Positions 43,528-53,633 are shown, numbered from the stretch's first letter. The stretch is DNA of 64,000 bases from Phycisphaeraceae bacterium (GCA_020851735.1 JADZCD010000028.1:1-64000); one strand, 5' to 3'. Notes: generated from the sequence alone by a model not told the origin. A program made the numbers and translations.

Positions 43528-44526
43528 CTAGAGCCGCTGGTAGCGGGAAATCAGGTCGATGATGCGCGGCTGATCGGGACGCAGGCGCAGGCTCCGGCGC
43601 CAGGATTCGATCGCGTCCTGATGCAGGGATTTATCCGTGCGATTGCCCTGGATATACAAGGTCATCAGGCAGGCGCCCGATCCGTTGAGGGAACCGGTGT
43701 CATTCGGATCGATCGCCAGGGAAGCCCGGTAGCTGGAGAGAGCCAGATCGAACTGGCGAAGTTTGAATTGTGCGAATCCGAGCCGTTCATAGGCTGTGGA
43801 GCTGGGCTGAGTTCGCAGCCAGGATTGAAGAACCTCCACCGCCCGATCGAATTGGCCTAAGCGGATGTGGGCGTCGGCCAGGCCGGCGATCAGGGGTTCC
43901 TGCTGTTCGCCCAGTTCGATAGCCTGCCGATAGGCGTTGATGGCCTTGTCGTATTGTTGCAGCAGGCTGTAGGTGGCCGCCAAATTCGACCAGCCGCCCT
44001 GGCTTTCGGAATCCAGTTCCGTCGCCCGCAAGGCGTAAGGCAAGGCGTCGGCCGGTCGGCCCAGCTGCAGGTAAGCGCCCGCGAGGTTCTGATTGGCTGG
44101 GAAGCTGTTAGGATCCAGGGCCAGAGCCTGGAGATAAAGGCGGACGGCTTCCTGGAGTTTGCCTAAGAGCTGTTTGGTGTACGCCAGTTTATAGGTGGCC
44201 TGGAAGCTGTTGGGATTGAGCTTGACCGCCTCCGTGAAGCGTTCCTCGGCCATGTCGTTTTGGCCGCGCTGCAGGTAGATCTCGCCCATGCCCATATAGG
44301 CTTCGACCAGGCGGGGATTGACCTCCAGGGCCATGCCGAAGGCTGCCAGGGCGGAGTCGCTTAGTCCCTGTTCAAGGTAGAGTTGAGCCTGATCCATGTG
44401 GTAGGCGGTCCGGCCTTTGGCCCCGCCAGTCCAGGTGCCGTTGTGCCAAAAGCCTTGGCATCCGCAAAAGGTTGCGCAAGACAGGATGATCAGGAGGCTG
44501 GCCGGGAAGGAAAGGGGTCGTTTCAT
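43528..44526 (-). CDS. TPR-repeat lipoprotein
   Basis: 332 residues. The N terminus is a lipoprotein-type signal (MKRPLSFPASLLIILSC, then CGCQG with candidate lipobox cysteines). From residue 43 onward there are about seven TPR units (AQLYLEQGLSDSALAAFGMALEVNP, AEERFTEAVKLNPNSF, AVRLYLQALALDPNSF and others). Such proteins act as scaffolds for protein complexes in the periplasm or at the envelope. It is convergent with the oxidoreductase gene (19-base gap) and divergent from nadE. Partner unknown. Confidence 0.8.
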   Translation of the reverse strand: MKRPLSFPASLLIILSCATFCGCQGFWHNGTWTGGAKGRTAYHMDQAQLYLEQGLSDSALAAFGMALEVNPRLVEAYMGMGEIYLQRGQNDMAEERFTEAVKLNPNSFQATYKLAYTKQLLGKLQEAVRLYLQALALDPNSFPANQNLAGAYLQLGRPADALPYALRATELDSESQGGWSNLAATYSLLQQYDKAINAYRQAIELGEQQEPLIAGLADAHIRLGQFDRAVEVLQSWLRTQPSSTAYERLGFAQFKLRQFDLALSSYRASLAIDPNDTGSLNGSGACLMTLYIQGNRTDKSLHQDAIESWRRSLRLRPDQPRIIDLISRYQRL

Positions 44527-44618
44527 GGCAGCAGGCTACGTTTAGGGAGTATGAAGGTCAACGGTCCTGCGTGAAAAACAGGGCCACACTACAATTTCGG
44601 GTCGAAAAGGTTCAAATC

Positions 44619-46340
44619 ATGAGGATTGCCTTAGCCCAGATTAATCCGACGGTGGGGGAAATCGGAGCCAATGTGCGCCTGATCCAGGCCAATCTGGAGT
44701 CAGCCCGTCGGCAAGGGGCGGAATTGGTGGTATTTCCGGAACTGTCGGTGGTGGGGTATCCGCCCAAGGACCTGCTGCTAAAGCCGGTGCTGATCGAGCA
44801 ATGCGTCAGGGCGGTCGAGCAGATCGCCGCGGGCTGCCGGGACATGGCCGCCATCGTGGGGTATCCCTGCCCAGCCGACGGAGAGCGGGGACGCTCGCTC
44901 TATAACGCGGCTGCTCTTTGTGCCGGCGGGCGGATCGTCCATCGGCATGTCAAGAGCCTGCTGCCGACCTACGACGTGTTCGACGAGCAGCGCTATTTTG
45001 AGCCCGGCCCGGGGATTGAGGTCGCTTCCTGGCAGGGCCACAAGCTGGGCATTCATGTCTGCGAGGACATGTGGAACGATGGGGACTTGGTGGGCCGAAC
45101 GCTTTACCACCAGAATCCGATCCAGGAACTGGCCGAACGCGGGGCGGACCTTTTCATCAACTGCTCCGCTTCGCCGTTTGTCTTGCGCAAGCACGACCTT
45201 CGCCTGGAGCTTTGCCGGCGGGCGGCCCGACGACATCACCTGCCGGTGGTGTACTGCAACCAAGTGGGCGGCAATGACGAACTCATATTCGACGGCAACA
45301 GTTGCGTGCTCGATGCCCAGGGCAACCTGATCGGACACGCCAAGGATTTTGAGGAAGACCTGCTGGTGGTGGATATACCGGGAAATACCGCAGGCACTTG
45401 CGGAGATTCTTCCGGGGGCGGGGGGGGCGGAAGGATTGAAAAGTACAGGGTGGGCATGGAGTCGCTCTATCACGCCCTGGTTTTGGGATTGCGCGACTAT
45501 TGCCGCAAATGCGGATTTCAGTCCGTGGTGTTGGGATTGTCCGGGGGGATCGATTCGGCACTGACCTGCGCCTTGTGCGTGGGGGCGTTGGGTAAGGACA
45601 AGGTGCGCGGCGTGGCCATGCCGTCGCGATTCAGCTCCGGGGGTTCGGTGGCGGACGCCAGAGAATTGGCTGAAAAGCTGGGGATTCCCCTGGAGATCGT
45701 GGCGATCGAGGGCGCCCACCAAGCCATGGAAAAGGTGCTGGCGCCCGTGTTCGCCGGGTTGCCCGCGGACGTGACGGAAGAAAACGTGCAGGCCCGGATT
45801 CGCGGGCAGATTTTGATGGCCATGAGCAACAAGTTCCGCGCGCTGTTGGTCACCACCGGCAACAAGAGCGAGTTGGCCGTGGGCTATTGCACGCTCTACG
45901 GGGACATGTGCGGCGGGTTGGCGGTGATTTCCGACGTGCCCAAGACGATGGTCTGGGAATTATCGCGCTGGATCAATCAATCGCCCGCCTCGCCCCTGCG
46001 GCAGGCCTATGGCGGCGCGGTGATTCCCGAAAGTTCGATCACCAAGGTGCCCAGCGCCGAGCTGCGTCCGAATCAGACCGATCAGGATTCCCTGCCTGCC
46101 TACGAGGACCTGGATCAGATCATCGAGCGCTACGTGGAGAAGGAACAGGCCGTCGCCCAGATCATCAGCCAGACGGGGATTGATCCGCAGACCGTGATGC
46201 GGATGGTTCGTTTAATCGACTTAAATGAGTACAAGCGCAAGCAGGCGGCCCCGGGACTGAAAGTGACGGGGCGGGCCTTCGGGTTCGGTCGGCGGATGCC
46301 GATCGCCCAGCGTTTTAACCCGTCCGCGTGCCTGGACTGA
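44619..46340 (+). CDS. nadE: Glutamine-dependent NAD+ synthetase
   Basis: About 573 residues from ATG 44619, which has AAAAGG upstream and aligns with the family start MRIALAQINPTVG. The N-terminal glutaminase domain shows the nitrilase triad Glu (FPELSVVGYPPKDL), Lys (HVKSLLPTYDVFDE) and Cys (GIHVCEDMWND). The C-terminal synthetase domain has the PP-loop LGLSGGIDSAL and TTGNKSELAVGYCTLYGD. It converts deamido-NAD to NAD using glutamine and ATP. The interdomain linker GTCGDSSGGGGGG (45394-45432) is repeat-encoded. Full length otherwise. Confidence 0.95.
   Translation: MRIALAQINPTVGEIGANVRLIQANLESARRQGAELVVFPELSVVGYPPKDLLLKPVLIEQCVRAVEQIAAGCRDMAAIVGYPCPADGERGRSLYNAAALCAGGRIVHRHVKSLLPTYDVFDEQRYFEPGPGIEVASWQGHKLGIHVCEDMWNDGDLVGRTLYHQNPIQELAERGADLFINCSASPFVLRKHDLRLELCRRAARRHHLPVVYCNQVGGNDELIFDGNSCVLDAQGNLIGHAKDFEEDLLVVDIPGNTAGTCGDSSGGGGGGRIEKYRVGMESLYHALVLGLRDYCRKCGFQSVVLGLSGGIDSALTCALCVGALGKDKVRGVAMPSRFSSGGSVADARELAEKLGIPLEIVAIEGAHQAMEKVLAPVFAGLPADVTEENVQARIRGQILMAMSNKFRALLVTTGNKSELAVGYCTLYGDMCGGLAVISDVPKTMVWELSRWINQSPASPLRQAYGGAVIPESSITKVPSAELRPNQTDQDSLPAYEDLDQIIERYVEKEQAVAQIISQTGIDPQTVMRMVRLIDLNEYKRKQAAPGLKVTGRAFGFGRRMPIAQRFNPSACLD
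45394..45432 (+). repeat. TTCCGGGGG units inside nadE
   Basis: GGCACTTGCGG, then ATTCTTCCGGGGG, then CGGGGGGGGCGG, in frame in the linker between the glutaminase and synthetase domains. Confidence 0.75.
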
Positions 46341-46436
46341 AGCGGCGGCCGGCGAAGCGTTGGGTGGTTGCCGGGCGACGGACGAGGCGATGAGGTGTCG
46401 TCAGGCAAGGACGGATCGGTCAGGAGGGGATTGGCC

Positions 46437-47732
46437 ATGGCAAAAGCCGTCAGCGACTTAGCTCAGCACATTCAGCAGACGCCGTTGGTGGATAGTCACG
46501 AGCACCTAAAAAGTGAACAGGAATACGTCGCGCATGGGCCGGACGTGCTGCGTGCGTTATTCAATCACTATATGGCCACCGATCTGCGCACCGCCGGCGC
46601 TACCCAGGAGGACATTGATCGGGCCGCGGATGCGACGAATTCGGATATTGAAGCGCGTTTCGCGGGCATTCGACCCGCCTGGGAGAAAGCTCAATACACC
46701 GGCTACGGGCAGGCGGTGAAGCTGACCGCCGAGCTGGTTTACGGCATGCGTGAGATCACGGTGGAAGCCATCGTGGCTGCCGAGGCTCGTAACCGCGAGC
46801 TGCGCCAGCCCGGACAGCGGCTGCGCCTTCTGCGCGAGGTGGCGCACATCGATCATGTTCAGATTGATGACTTTCGCATCGAATGCGAACCGGACTCTTC
46901 AGGGCCCGAGTTTTTTCTGTACGACCTGTCCTGGGCGGGATTTGCCAGCGGCGACGTGCTGGCCGCGGACTTGGAGCGCTTGACGGGCCGGCAGGTGAAG
47001 GACTTAAGCTCGTTCGCCGACGCGCAAAAACAGGTGTTCGAACGCTATGCGCCCCTGGCCATCGCGGTGAAGACCCAGCACGCCTATCGGCGGACGCTGC
47101 AATGGCAGAAGCGCAGCGATGACGACGCCCAGCGTTGCCTGAGCAGGAAATTGGCGGGGCAGACATTGGAGGAAGGGGAGTTGCGGTGTCTAGGTGATTG
47201 GAGCTTGGCGCGGGGGGTGGAGATGGCCATCGACCATCACCTGCCGGTGAAGATTCACACCGGGTACTACGCGGGGTGGAATTCGATGATGATGGATCGC
47301 ATCCGCCCAGCCCACCTTTGTGCGCTGCTGTTGGCCTATCCCCAGGCCCGTTTTGTGCTGATGCACGCCGGCTACCCCTATGGCCCGGAGCTGTTGGCCA
47401 TCGCCAAGCAGTTCACCAATGTGACGGTGGACCTGTGCTGGGCCTGGAGCATCAACCCCTATAGCGTGACAGATTTTGCCCGCCAGATGATCCACAGCCT
47501 GCCTTCAAACAAGGTTTTCGCCTTTGGCGGGGACACGTTCTGGCCCATGGCAGCGGTGGCCTATGCCGCCCAAGCCCGCCTGTGGCTGACTAGAGCCTTG
47601 GAGGCGGAGGTTGCTGATCAGATGCTCAGCGAAAACCAAGCCATGGGGGTCGCATCCGCCTGGATGATTGATAACCAGCGTTCTTTTTTTGACTTAGAAT
47701 CACGAAGACGAGCCATCAGGCAGGCCATCTAG
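46437..47732 (+). CDS. Amidohydrolase-superfamily metal-dependent hydrolase
   Basis: About 431 residues from ATG 46437, which follows AGGAGGGG. Metal-site motifs of the amidohydrolase TIM-barrel are visible: VDSHEHL near residue 20, VKIHTGYY in the middle, FVLMHAGYPY and the late FAFGGDTFWP acidic residue. The overall pattern recalls amidohydrolase_2 or uronate-isomerase-like enzymes. It follows nadE by about 100 bases on the same strand and may be co-transcribed. Substrate unknown. Confidence 0.75.
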   Translation: MAKAVSDLAQHIQQTPLVDSHEHLKSEQEYVAHGPDVLRALFNHYMATDLRTAGATQEDIDRAADATNSDIEARFAGIRPAWEKAQYTGYGQAVKLTAELVYGMREITVEAIVAAEARNRELRQPGQRLRLLREVAHIDHVQIDDFRIECEPDSSGPEFFLYDLSWAGFASGDVLAADLERLTGRQVKDLSSFADAQKQVFERYAPLAIAVKTQHAYRRTLQWQKRSDDDAQRCLSRKLAGQTLEEGELRCLGDWSLARGVEMAIDHHLPVKIHTGYYAGWNSMMMDRIRPAHLCALLLAYPQARFVLMHAGYPYGPELLAIAKQFTNVTVDLCWAWSINPYSVTDFARQMIHSLPSNKVFAFGGDTFWPMAAVAYAAQARLWLTRALEAEVADQMLSENQAMGVASAWMIDNQRSFFDLESRRRAIRQAI

Positions 47733-48017
47733 CCGATTGGCTTCCCCAACCATGAGTCTTATATTGCATAGTAATGATACAGTTTTGTATCTTTCCTTTT
47801 TTTGCATACATTTTTGTCATATTCTAATAATGGATAGCGTTTATTGGCGACTGATATTCAGTGCAAAATAAGTTAGATAGATATGAAAGAATTAGCCGGT
47901 TATAGAAAAAATTAAGGCACCCAATTAGAGATAGACTGTTCCTCCCTGAAGGGTCAATTCATGCTTAAGAGTCGTGCCGAGAAACACATCGATTTTTCCG
48001 AAAAAAAGCGGGTATGC

Positions 48018-48045
48018 TTGACAATCGACTGGCAAGGATTAGCAT
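48018..48045 (+). promoter_or_regulatory. Sigma-70-like promoter in AT-rich gap
   Basis: TTGACA (48018-48023), 16-bp spacer, TAGCAT (48040-48045). There is no gene downstream on this strand before the terminator. Confidence 0.4.
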
Positions 48046-48051
48046 AATTTA

Positions 48052-48276
48052 ATCTTGATGATGTGACCATTGGTTTCTTGTGGCGATCGCTTGGAATTTA
48101 AATGTTAATTATGTCGAAGTGGAATTTTTTGTATTGAAGAGTCGGTGACACGAAAAGTCCAGTGTTGAATTTCAGGAGTTTGTTTCTCGTCCGTATTTGT
48201 TTAATTGCGAACAAAATTAAACTGGAAGTTTACCCCGGCCCGGCTGATTCGCTTTGTTGCGAGTCAGCCGGTTTTT
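48052..48276 (+). ncRNA. Candidate small RNA of about 225 bases
   Basis: Defined only by the promoter-like pair at 48018-48045 and the rho-independent terminator at 48240-48276. No known RNA family was recognised. The alternative is that the terminator belongs to the amidohydrolase transcript with an unusually long 3' region. Confidence 0.25.
48240..48276 (+). terminator. Rho-independent terminator
   Basis: CCGGCTGATTCGC, loop TTTGTT, GCGAGTCAGCCGG (one mismatch), then TTTTT at 48272-48276. No T-run on the other strand, so it acts on plus-strand transcripts. Confidence 0.85.
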
Positions 48277-48438
48277 ATAGGGATTCCCCGTAAGCGAAAT
48301 GGCGAAAACCAGCCTGGTTTATTGCGGATGGTCAGAAGCTTGACGACAACAAGACATGATGGTTTTTAGTTTCAAATTGATCGCGAATCTGGTGCCGGCG
48401 AAAGCTGTCAAAGAATAAAGCCGCAAAGAAGAGGGGAT

Positions 48439-49905
48439 TTACCCGGGGCTAGTGCTGGGCAAGATATCTGCCAAGGTCTTGCCGGCCGCCGCTTGCCGCT
48501 GATGAACATCAAGTTGACGGGCGAATTGCCAGCACTGATCAGCCGGGGGCGACCGATCGGGCCGCGTCCAGTTCTGGCCCAGTTCCAACAAGTGATCCAG
48601 GGGAATCCGATCGGGCGGGCGTGCCAGGGCGTAGGCGGCGGCTGAGCCTTCGGATTGATCGATGGGGTGAACCAGCCCTGCCTGCTGGAGTCGGCTGCAG
48701 ACACGCATGGTGGCCAGCAACGGCAGACCCACTTCGTGGGCCAGGTCCTGCGCGTCAATGGTCTTACCCTGCGCAAAAGACTGGCCGATGCGAGCCATGA
48801 TCGGCAGCAGCCATTGTGAGTCGCCGAGAATCTCGTGCTGCGGGCGATTGAGTTCCTCGTCAAAGTCGGAGGACTTGATGGTCTGCAGGGCGTATGTCAG
48901 TTCCAGGCCGAAGAGCACGATCAGCCAGGTGATGTAGATCCAGAAGAGAAACAGCGGCACCAGGCCCAAGGCGCCGTATAGGCTGGTGACGGCGTTGCGG
49001 GAGACGTAGATCGCAAAAAGCTGCTGGCCGGCGACGTAGAGCACCGACGCGACGAAGCTGCCGATCAGTGCGGGCTTCCATTGCACGCGGGCGTGCGGCA
49101 GCAGGACGTAAACGGCCGTGAGCACAAACCAGCTGGTCAACAGGGGCGAAAGCACCACCGCCGGCCCGGCCAGCCAACTGGTCAGGGCTTCAGCCGCCAG
49201 GGCGGACAAAGCTTTTTGCTGAATGATCTGCCCGGTGATCAGCACGATCGGCCCCAGCGTGATGAAGGTGTAGTAGAAGGTAATGCGCAGGTACCACGGT
49301 CGGCCCTGCTCAGCTCCGAAGATCACGTTGAAACTGCGTTCGATGGTTTCCAGCAGCGTGGTGGCCCCGTAAATAAACAGCAGAAAGCCCACCGACCCGA
49401 TGCCGCGGAAATCAACCTTGCCCAGCGCGTCCAGGACGTTTTGAATCATGGAGCCCAACTGCGTTCGGCGCTCCACGAGGGATGTGGCCGCGGCTGCCTC
49501 TTCCGCTGTCTGGGAAGGCTGAGGTGATGTGGAGGTCGTAGGCGACTGATCTTTGCCTGGTGATTCCGACGGGGAGGAAAAGCTTGCATCTCCCAAATCG
49601 GCGCTGAGCAATTTGTCGGGGATCAAGTTGAGAATGGACGTCTTGAAGCGATCTTGATAGTGCTCCAGGCCGCGGAGTCCTTGCAGGACCACCAGCGCCA
49701 GGACAATGGTGGGCAACAGGCTAAAGAGCGTACGATAAGTCAGCGCCGCTGCCATCTGGGTGGCTCGGTCGGCGATGAGTTGGCCGTAGCAATAGCGAGC
49801 CAGGCGGAAGATGGAATAAATCCAGCGGCGCGGAGCGCTGGCGTCCTGGGGCGGGGGTGACAGGAACTGTTCAACGCCTTTGAGTAGATGGTGAAGGATG
49901 GGCAT
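48439..49905 (-). CDS. YihY/BrkB-family inner-membrane protein
   Basis: About 488 residues from ATG 49905; a TTG at 49932 is also in frame. The family core is visible: DRATQMAAALTYRTLFSLLPTIV in the first helix, IGSVGFLLFIYGATTLLETIERSFN, and ALIGSFVASVLYVAGQQLFAIYV followed by YGALGLVPLFLFWIYITWLIVLFG, giving about six membrane helices. A Ser/Pro/Thr-rich insert (residues about 105-140) lies in the first large loop. After the last helix there is a soluble tail of about 150 residues with a winged-helix-like segment (AQDLAHEVGLPLLATMRVCSRLQQAGLVHP). The molecular function of the family is not settled. Confidence 0.82.
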   Translation of the reverse strand: MPILHHLLKGVEQFLSPPPQDASAPRRWIYSIFRLARYCYGQLIADRATQMAAALTYRTLFSLLPTIVLALVVLQGLRGLEHYQDRFKTSILNLIPDKLLSADLGDASFSSPSESPGKDQSPTTSTSPQPSQTAEEAAAATSLVERRTQLGSMIQNVLDALGKVDFRGIGSVGFLLFIYGATTLLETIERSFNVIFGAEQGRPWYLRITFYYTFITLGPIVLITGQIIQQKALSALAAEALTSWLAGPAVVLSPLLTSWFVLTAVYVLLPHARVQWKPALIGSFVASVLYVAGQQLFAIYVSRNAVTSLYGALGLVPLFLFWIYITWLIVLFGLELTYALQTIKSSDFDEELNRPQHEILGDSQWLLPIMARIGQSFAQGKTIDAQDLAHEVGLPLLATMRVCSRLQQAGLVHPIDQSEGSAAAYALARPPDRIPLDHLLELGQNWTRPDRSPPADQCWQFARQLDVHQRQAAAGKTLADILPSTSPG

Positions 49906-50057
49906 ATCTCCATTATCGTCCAGAAACGGCAAAAGAGGGAGTGGGGGGGCTGGGCGGCGTGGAGAAACAGGCGGGTGGGCAGCAAGCGGGCGTGACCGCT
50001 GATACCCCCGAAAAATGGGCAGAGCTCAGGAGGCCGATGGGGCGGGGGCATCCTCCG

Positions 50058-52016
50058 CTAGGGGTTGGGCCAGACGCCCTGCTTATGCAACCCGTTTTCG
50101 CCGCTTAGATTGAGCACCTTGCCGAACTGCTGTGCAAACAGCGTGGCGTACAGCCCGTGCAGAGCGAGCAGCTCCTCGTGGCGGCCTTTTTCCACAACCT
50201 GCCCGGCCTGCAGGACCACGATCATGTCGGCGCTGAGGATCGTCGACAGGCGATGGGCGATGATCAGCGACGTGCGGCCGCGCAGGAGCTTTTCCAGGGC
50301 GTTCTGAATTAGATATTCGGAGGTGGCGTCCAGGTGGCTGGTGGCTTCGTCGAGGATGAGGATGGCCGGATCCTTGAGAAGGGCACGGGCGATGGAGACG
50401 CGCTGCTTTTCCCCGCCGGAGAGGCGGAATCCGCGTTCGCCCACCAGGGTGTCATAGCCTTCGGGGAGACTGGCGATAAAGTCGTGAATGTTGGCCGCCC
50501 GACAGGCGTCAATCATGAGGGATTCGCCGGCGTCGGGGCGGGCGTAGAGCAGGTTTTCGCGGATGCTGGCGTGGAAGAGGAAGGTCTCCTGGGTCACCAT
50601 ACCGATGTGGCGGCGCAGCTCCTCTAAGGCCAGATCGCGCAGGTCGCAGCCGTCGAGAGTGATGACGCCTTCCTTCGGGTCGTAAAATCGCGGCACCAGG
50701 TAAGTCAGCGTCGACTTGCCCGCGCCGCTGGGGCCGACCAGGGCGACGCGCTGACCGGGGAGAATCTGGAAGCTGATCTGGCGAATGGCGAAGCGCTCTT
50801 CCGGTTCGGGCTCAACTGGATCCGTCTGGTCCTGGCCCGGCAGGCGGGGGGGCAGCGGATAAGCGAAGCCGACGTGATCCAGCACGAGGTGCCCGCGCGT
50901 TTGCGGCAGGGGCAGGGGCTGGGGTTTGTCATGCACGTCCGGGCGCAGATCCAGATATTCAAAAATTCGCTCAAACACCGCGACCGCGGCCTGGACATCC
51001 ACGTAGACAGAAGCCAATTGCACCATGGGGCGATACAGCAGCGTCAAGAGAGCCGCGAACGCCACCAGTTGGCCCAACAGCAGACGTTGCTGCAGAACCT
51101 GGTACCCGCCGTACCAGAAGATGGCGGCCGGTCCGATGGCGCTAAAGACACTGAGAATCATAAACAGCCAGCGGCCCACGACCGATTGCTTGATGTTCAG
51201 ATCGCGCACCTTGGCGTTGAGAGCGCTGAACGCCTGGGCGTCGTTTTTTCCCTGTCCGAAGATGTGTGTCAGCAGCGCGCCGGCCACGTGCAGGCGTTCG
51301 TTAAGGAAAGTCAACAGGTGAGCCTGGCTTTCCTGGGTCTGGGCCGACAGACGGCGGCGGATGCCTCCGACGACTTTGGAGGGCATATAAAACGCCGGAA
51401 CCACCGCCAAGGCCAGCAGCGTCAACCGCCAGTTCATGGAAAACATGGCCACCGACGTGGCGGCGAGCGTGGCGATGTTGCTGGCGATGGACACCAGCGT
51501 TCCGGTGGCGGCCCCTTGCACGGCGTTGACGTCGTTATTGATACGCGAAACGATGTCGCCCGAACGCGTACGGGTGAAAAAGTGCAGGGACATCCTCTGC
51601 AGGTGGAGAAAAAGCTCGTTACGCAAGTCGAACATGATGCCTTGGCCGACGCGGACGGTCAGCGTCTGCTGGAGCACGCCGATCAGGCCCGCCGCCAGAG
51701 CCAAGGCCACCATCGCGCCGGCCAGCAAAGCCAGGAGGGTGGTGCGCCCCTGCGGTATGGCTTGATCGATAATCATGCCCACGCAGAGCGGCGGCAGGAC
51801 GGCCAATCCGGCCGACGTCAGCACACAGGCGAGGATCGCCAGCCACTTGAGCCCGTAAGGCCACATGTATCGGCCGATGCGCAGGAGCAGGGCGCGGGAG
51901 ATGTCTTGCGGCGGATTCTCCAAGTCGGGCCTGGCAAAGTGATGTTGCAGGCCGTAGGTGCGCGTAATACCGCCCACCGTCCCCATCGCCCCGCGCCAGC
52001 CGCCGCCGCCTTCCAT
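50058..52016 (-). CDS. ABC exporter, fused permease and ATPase (MsbA-like)
   Basis: 652 residues. Six membrane helices (about 50-330) are followed by the nucleotide-binding domain with Walker A GPSGAGKST, Q-loop VTQETFLFH, signature LSGGEKQRV, Walker B ILILDEATS and the H-loop AHRLSTI. A half-transporter that works as a dimer to export lipids or drugs. AGGAATTAGG precedes the ATG. It lies downstream of the efflux outer-membrane gene with a 91-base gap, in the same direction, so it may belong to the TetR-led operon. Confidence 0.88.
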   Translation of the reverse strand: MEGGGGWRGAMGTVGGITRTYGLQHHFARPDLENPPQDISRALLLRIGRYMWPYGLKWLAILACVLTSAGLAVLPPLCVGMIIDQAIPQGRTTLLALLAGAMVALALAAGLIGVLQQTLTVRVGQGIMFDLRNELFLHLQRMSLHFFTRTRSGDIVSRINNDVNAVQGAATGTLVSIASNIATLAATSVAMFSMNWRLTLLALAVVPAFYMPSKVVGGIRRRLSAQTQESQAHLLTFLNERLHVAGALLTHIFGQGKNDAQAFSALNAKVRDLNIKQSVVGRWLFMILSVFSAIGPAAIFWYGGYQVLQQRLLLGQLVAFAALLTLLYRPMVQLASVYVDVQAAVAVFERIFEYLDLRPDVHDKPQPLPLPQTRGHLVLDHVGFAYPLPPRLPGQDQTDPVEPEPEERFAIRQISFQILPGQRVALVGPSGAGKSTLTYLVPRFYDPKEGVITLDGCDLRDLALEELRRHIGMVTQETFLFHASIRENLLYARPDAGESLMIDACRAANIHDFIASLPEGYDTLVGERGFRLSGGEKQRVSIARALLKDPAILILDEATSHLDATSEYLIQNALEKLLRGRTSLIIAHRLSTILSADMIVVLQAGQVVEKGRHEELLALHGLYATLFAQQFGKVLNLSGENGLHKQGVWPNP

Positions 52017-52107
52017 CCTAATTCCTTTCGTTGGTCCGCGTTTTCAGGGCTGAGCCTGAGCATCAACCGCGATTTACGCGTGACCGCCTGCAGTTGCCGT
52101 GTGCAAG

Positions 52108-53580
52108 CTAATGCGAATGATTCGGTCCCGCGTCGGACTCCCAACCGCCGCCCAGAGCCTTGTAAAGAGCGATCAAATTCGTCGTCACGGTGCTGTCGCT
52201 TTGCGCCAAGCTGTCCTCTGAGCTGTACAGCGAGCGCTGGGCGTTTAGGACGTTTAAGAAATCGGTCTGGCCTTCGGTGTAGAGCTTGGTGGACAGATCC
52301 ACGGCGATGCGGTTGGCCACCACCGCGTCCATGAGGGCCTTGCGATGTTCCTGTTCGCTGGCCGAGGAGATCAAGGCGTTCTCCACTTCCTGCAGCGCCG
52401 TCAGCACGGCTTTCTGGTAGTTGAGGATCGATTGTTCTTCCAGGGCGTTCTGCACCTTGATGTTGGACTTAATCCGGCCGGAATCGAAAATCTGCCAGGT
52501 GGCGGAGGGCCCGAACGACCAGGATTGGCTGGCGGGATTGAACCAGGAGCTGATCTGGCCGGACTGGTAGCCGATGGCGCCGGTGAGCGTGAACTTGGGG
52601 AAGAGGTCCGCGGTGGCCACACCGATGCGGGCGGTGGCGGCGTGGATCTGGGCCTCGGCCTGGCGGATGTCGGGACGGCGGCGGAGCAGTTCCGAAGGCA
52701 CGCCCGTGGGCACCTGCGGCGGCGCGGCCGGAATGTCCGCGACGGGGGACAGCTCTTCGAGCAGGGCTCCGGGCGGTTGGCCCAGCAGGATGCTTAAGGT
52801 GTAGATGGTTTGCTGGGCGGAGGCTTCTAAGAGGGGAATCTGCCCGGCGGTGGACGCCACCAGCGCGTTGGCGTTGGCCAGGTCCAAGCCGCTGACAAAG
52901 CCGCCCTCGTAGCGCTGGCGGGTCAGGTCGGCACTGTGTTGTTGGGCAGCCAGATTCCGGCGGGCGATGGCGGCACGCTGCTGGAAAGCGCGCAGATCGG
53001 TGTAATTACGGGCTACTTCGGCCGCCAACGTGACCAACACGCCGTGGCGGTCTTCAAGGGCTGCCTGTATGTCCGCATTAGCCGCTTCGACTCCCCGGCG
53101 GGCACCGCCGAAGAAATCCAATTCCCAACCGGCGTCGAATCCGGCCTGATATTGATCCGCCACCGGCGGAGTTCGGCTGGACCCGCCGCTGGAAGCCTGG
53201 CTGCGCCGATACGAGCCGGCGGCGTTGACGGTCGGGCCGATAGCCGCCGCGCTGACGCCGCGGGCCGCCCGGGCCTGGCGGATGCGTGATTCAGCCAGGC
53301 GCACGTCCAGATTCGATTGAATCGCTCGATCGACCAAAGACGATAGCGTGGGATCATTGAACACCGTCCACCAGCGGGCCAGAAGCTCTTCCGCCGACGC
53401 ACTGGGCGCGGTGGCGGGCATGGTGGTTGGTCCGACCCAGGCGGAAGGGGTTATGACTTCCGGGGTTTTAAAGTTGGGTCCGACCATGCAGCCGGCTGTC
53501 GTCAGCAGCGCGAACCCTAGCGCCAGACCGGTTGCCGGCCGACCTTGGCGCCACTTATTTGTCCAGGCGATCTCCCGCAT
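52108..53580 (-). CDS. Outer-membrane efflux lipoprotein (NodT/TolC family)
   Basis: 490 residues. The signal peptide ends in a lipobox (TTAGC, then MVGPNFKTPE), followed by two OEP repeats of long alpha-helices and beta-strands; SEELLRRRPDIRQAEAQIHAATARIGVATADLFPK is the hallmark segment between them. It forms the trimeric outer-membrane channel of a tripartite efflux pump. It is encoded downstream of a MacA-like adaptor and MacB-like transporter, so the whole machine is present. In planctomycetes an outer membrane is present, which fits. Confidence 0.9.
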   Translation of the reverse strand: MREIAWTNKWRQGRPATGLALGFALLTTAGCMVGPNFKTPEVITPSAWVGPTTMPATAPSASAEELLARWWTVFNDPTLSSLVDRAIQSNLDVRLAESRIRQARAARGVSAAAIGPTVNAAGSYRRSQASSGGSSRTPPVADQYQAGFDAGWELDFFGGARRGVEAANADIQAALEDRHGVLVTLAAEVARNYTDLRAFQQRAAIARRNLAAQQHSADLTRQRYEGGFVSGLDLANANALVASTAGQIPLLEASAQQTIYTLSILLGQPPGALLEELSPVADIPAAPPQVPTGVPSELLRRRPDIRQAEAQIHAATARIGVATADLFPKFTLTGAIGYQSGQISSWFNPASQSWSFGPSATWQIFDSGRIKSNIKVQNALEEQSILNYQKAVLTALQEVENALISSASEQEHRKALMDAVVANRIAVDLSTKLYTEGQTDFLNVLNAQRSLYSSEDSLAQSDSTVTTNLIALYKALGGGWESDAGPNHSH

Positions 53581-53633
53581 AGGAGTCTTCCTTCATCTTC
53601 GCCCGCGGCCACGGGGCGGCGGGGCGGTCTTTG

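Larger units (their letters stand above)
47733..48438. other. AT-rich intergenic region with promoter and terminator
   Basis: About 700 bases between convergent genes; 47755-48240 is conspicuously AT-rich. No protein gene is convincing. A promoter-like pair at 48018-48045 and a strong terminator at 48240-48276, both on the plus strand, frame a possible small RNA. Confidence 0.5.
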
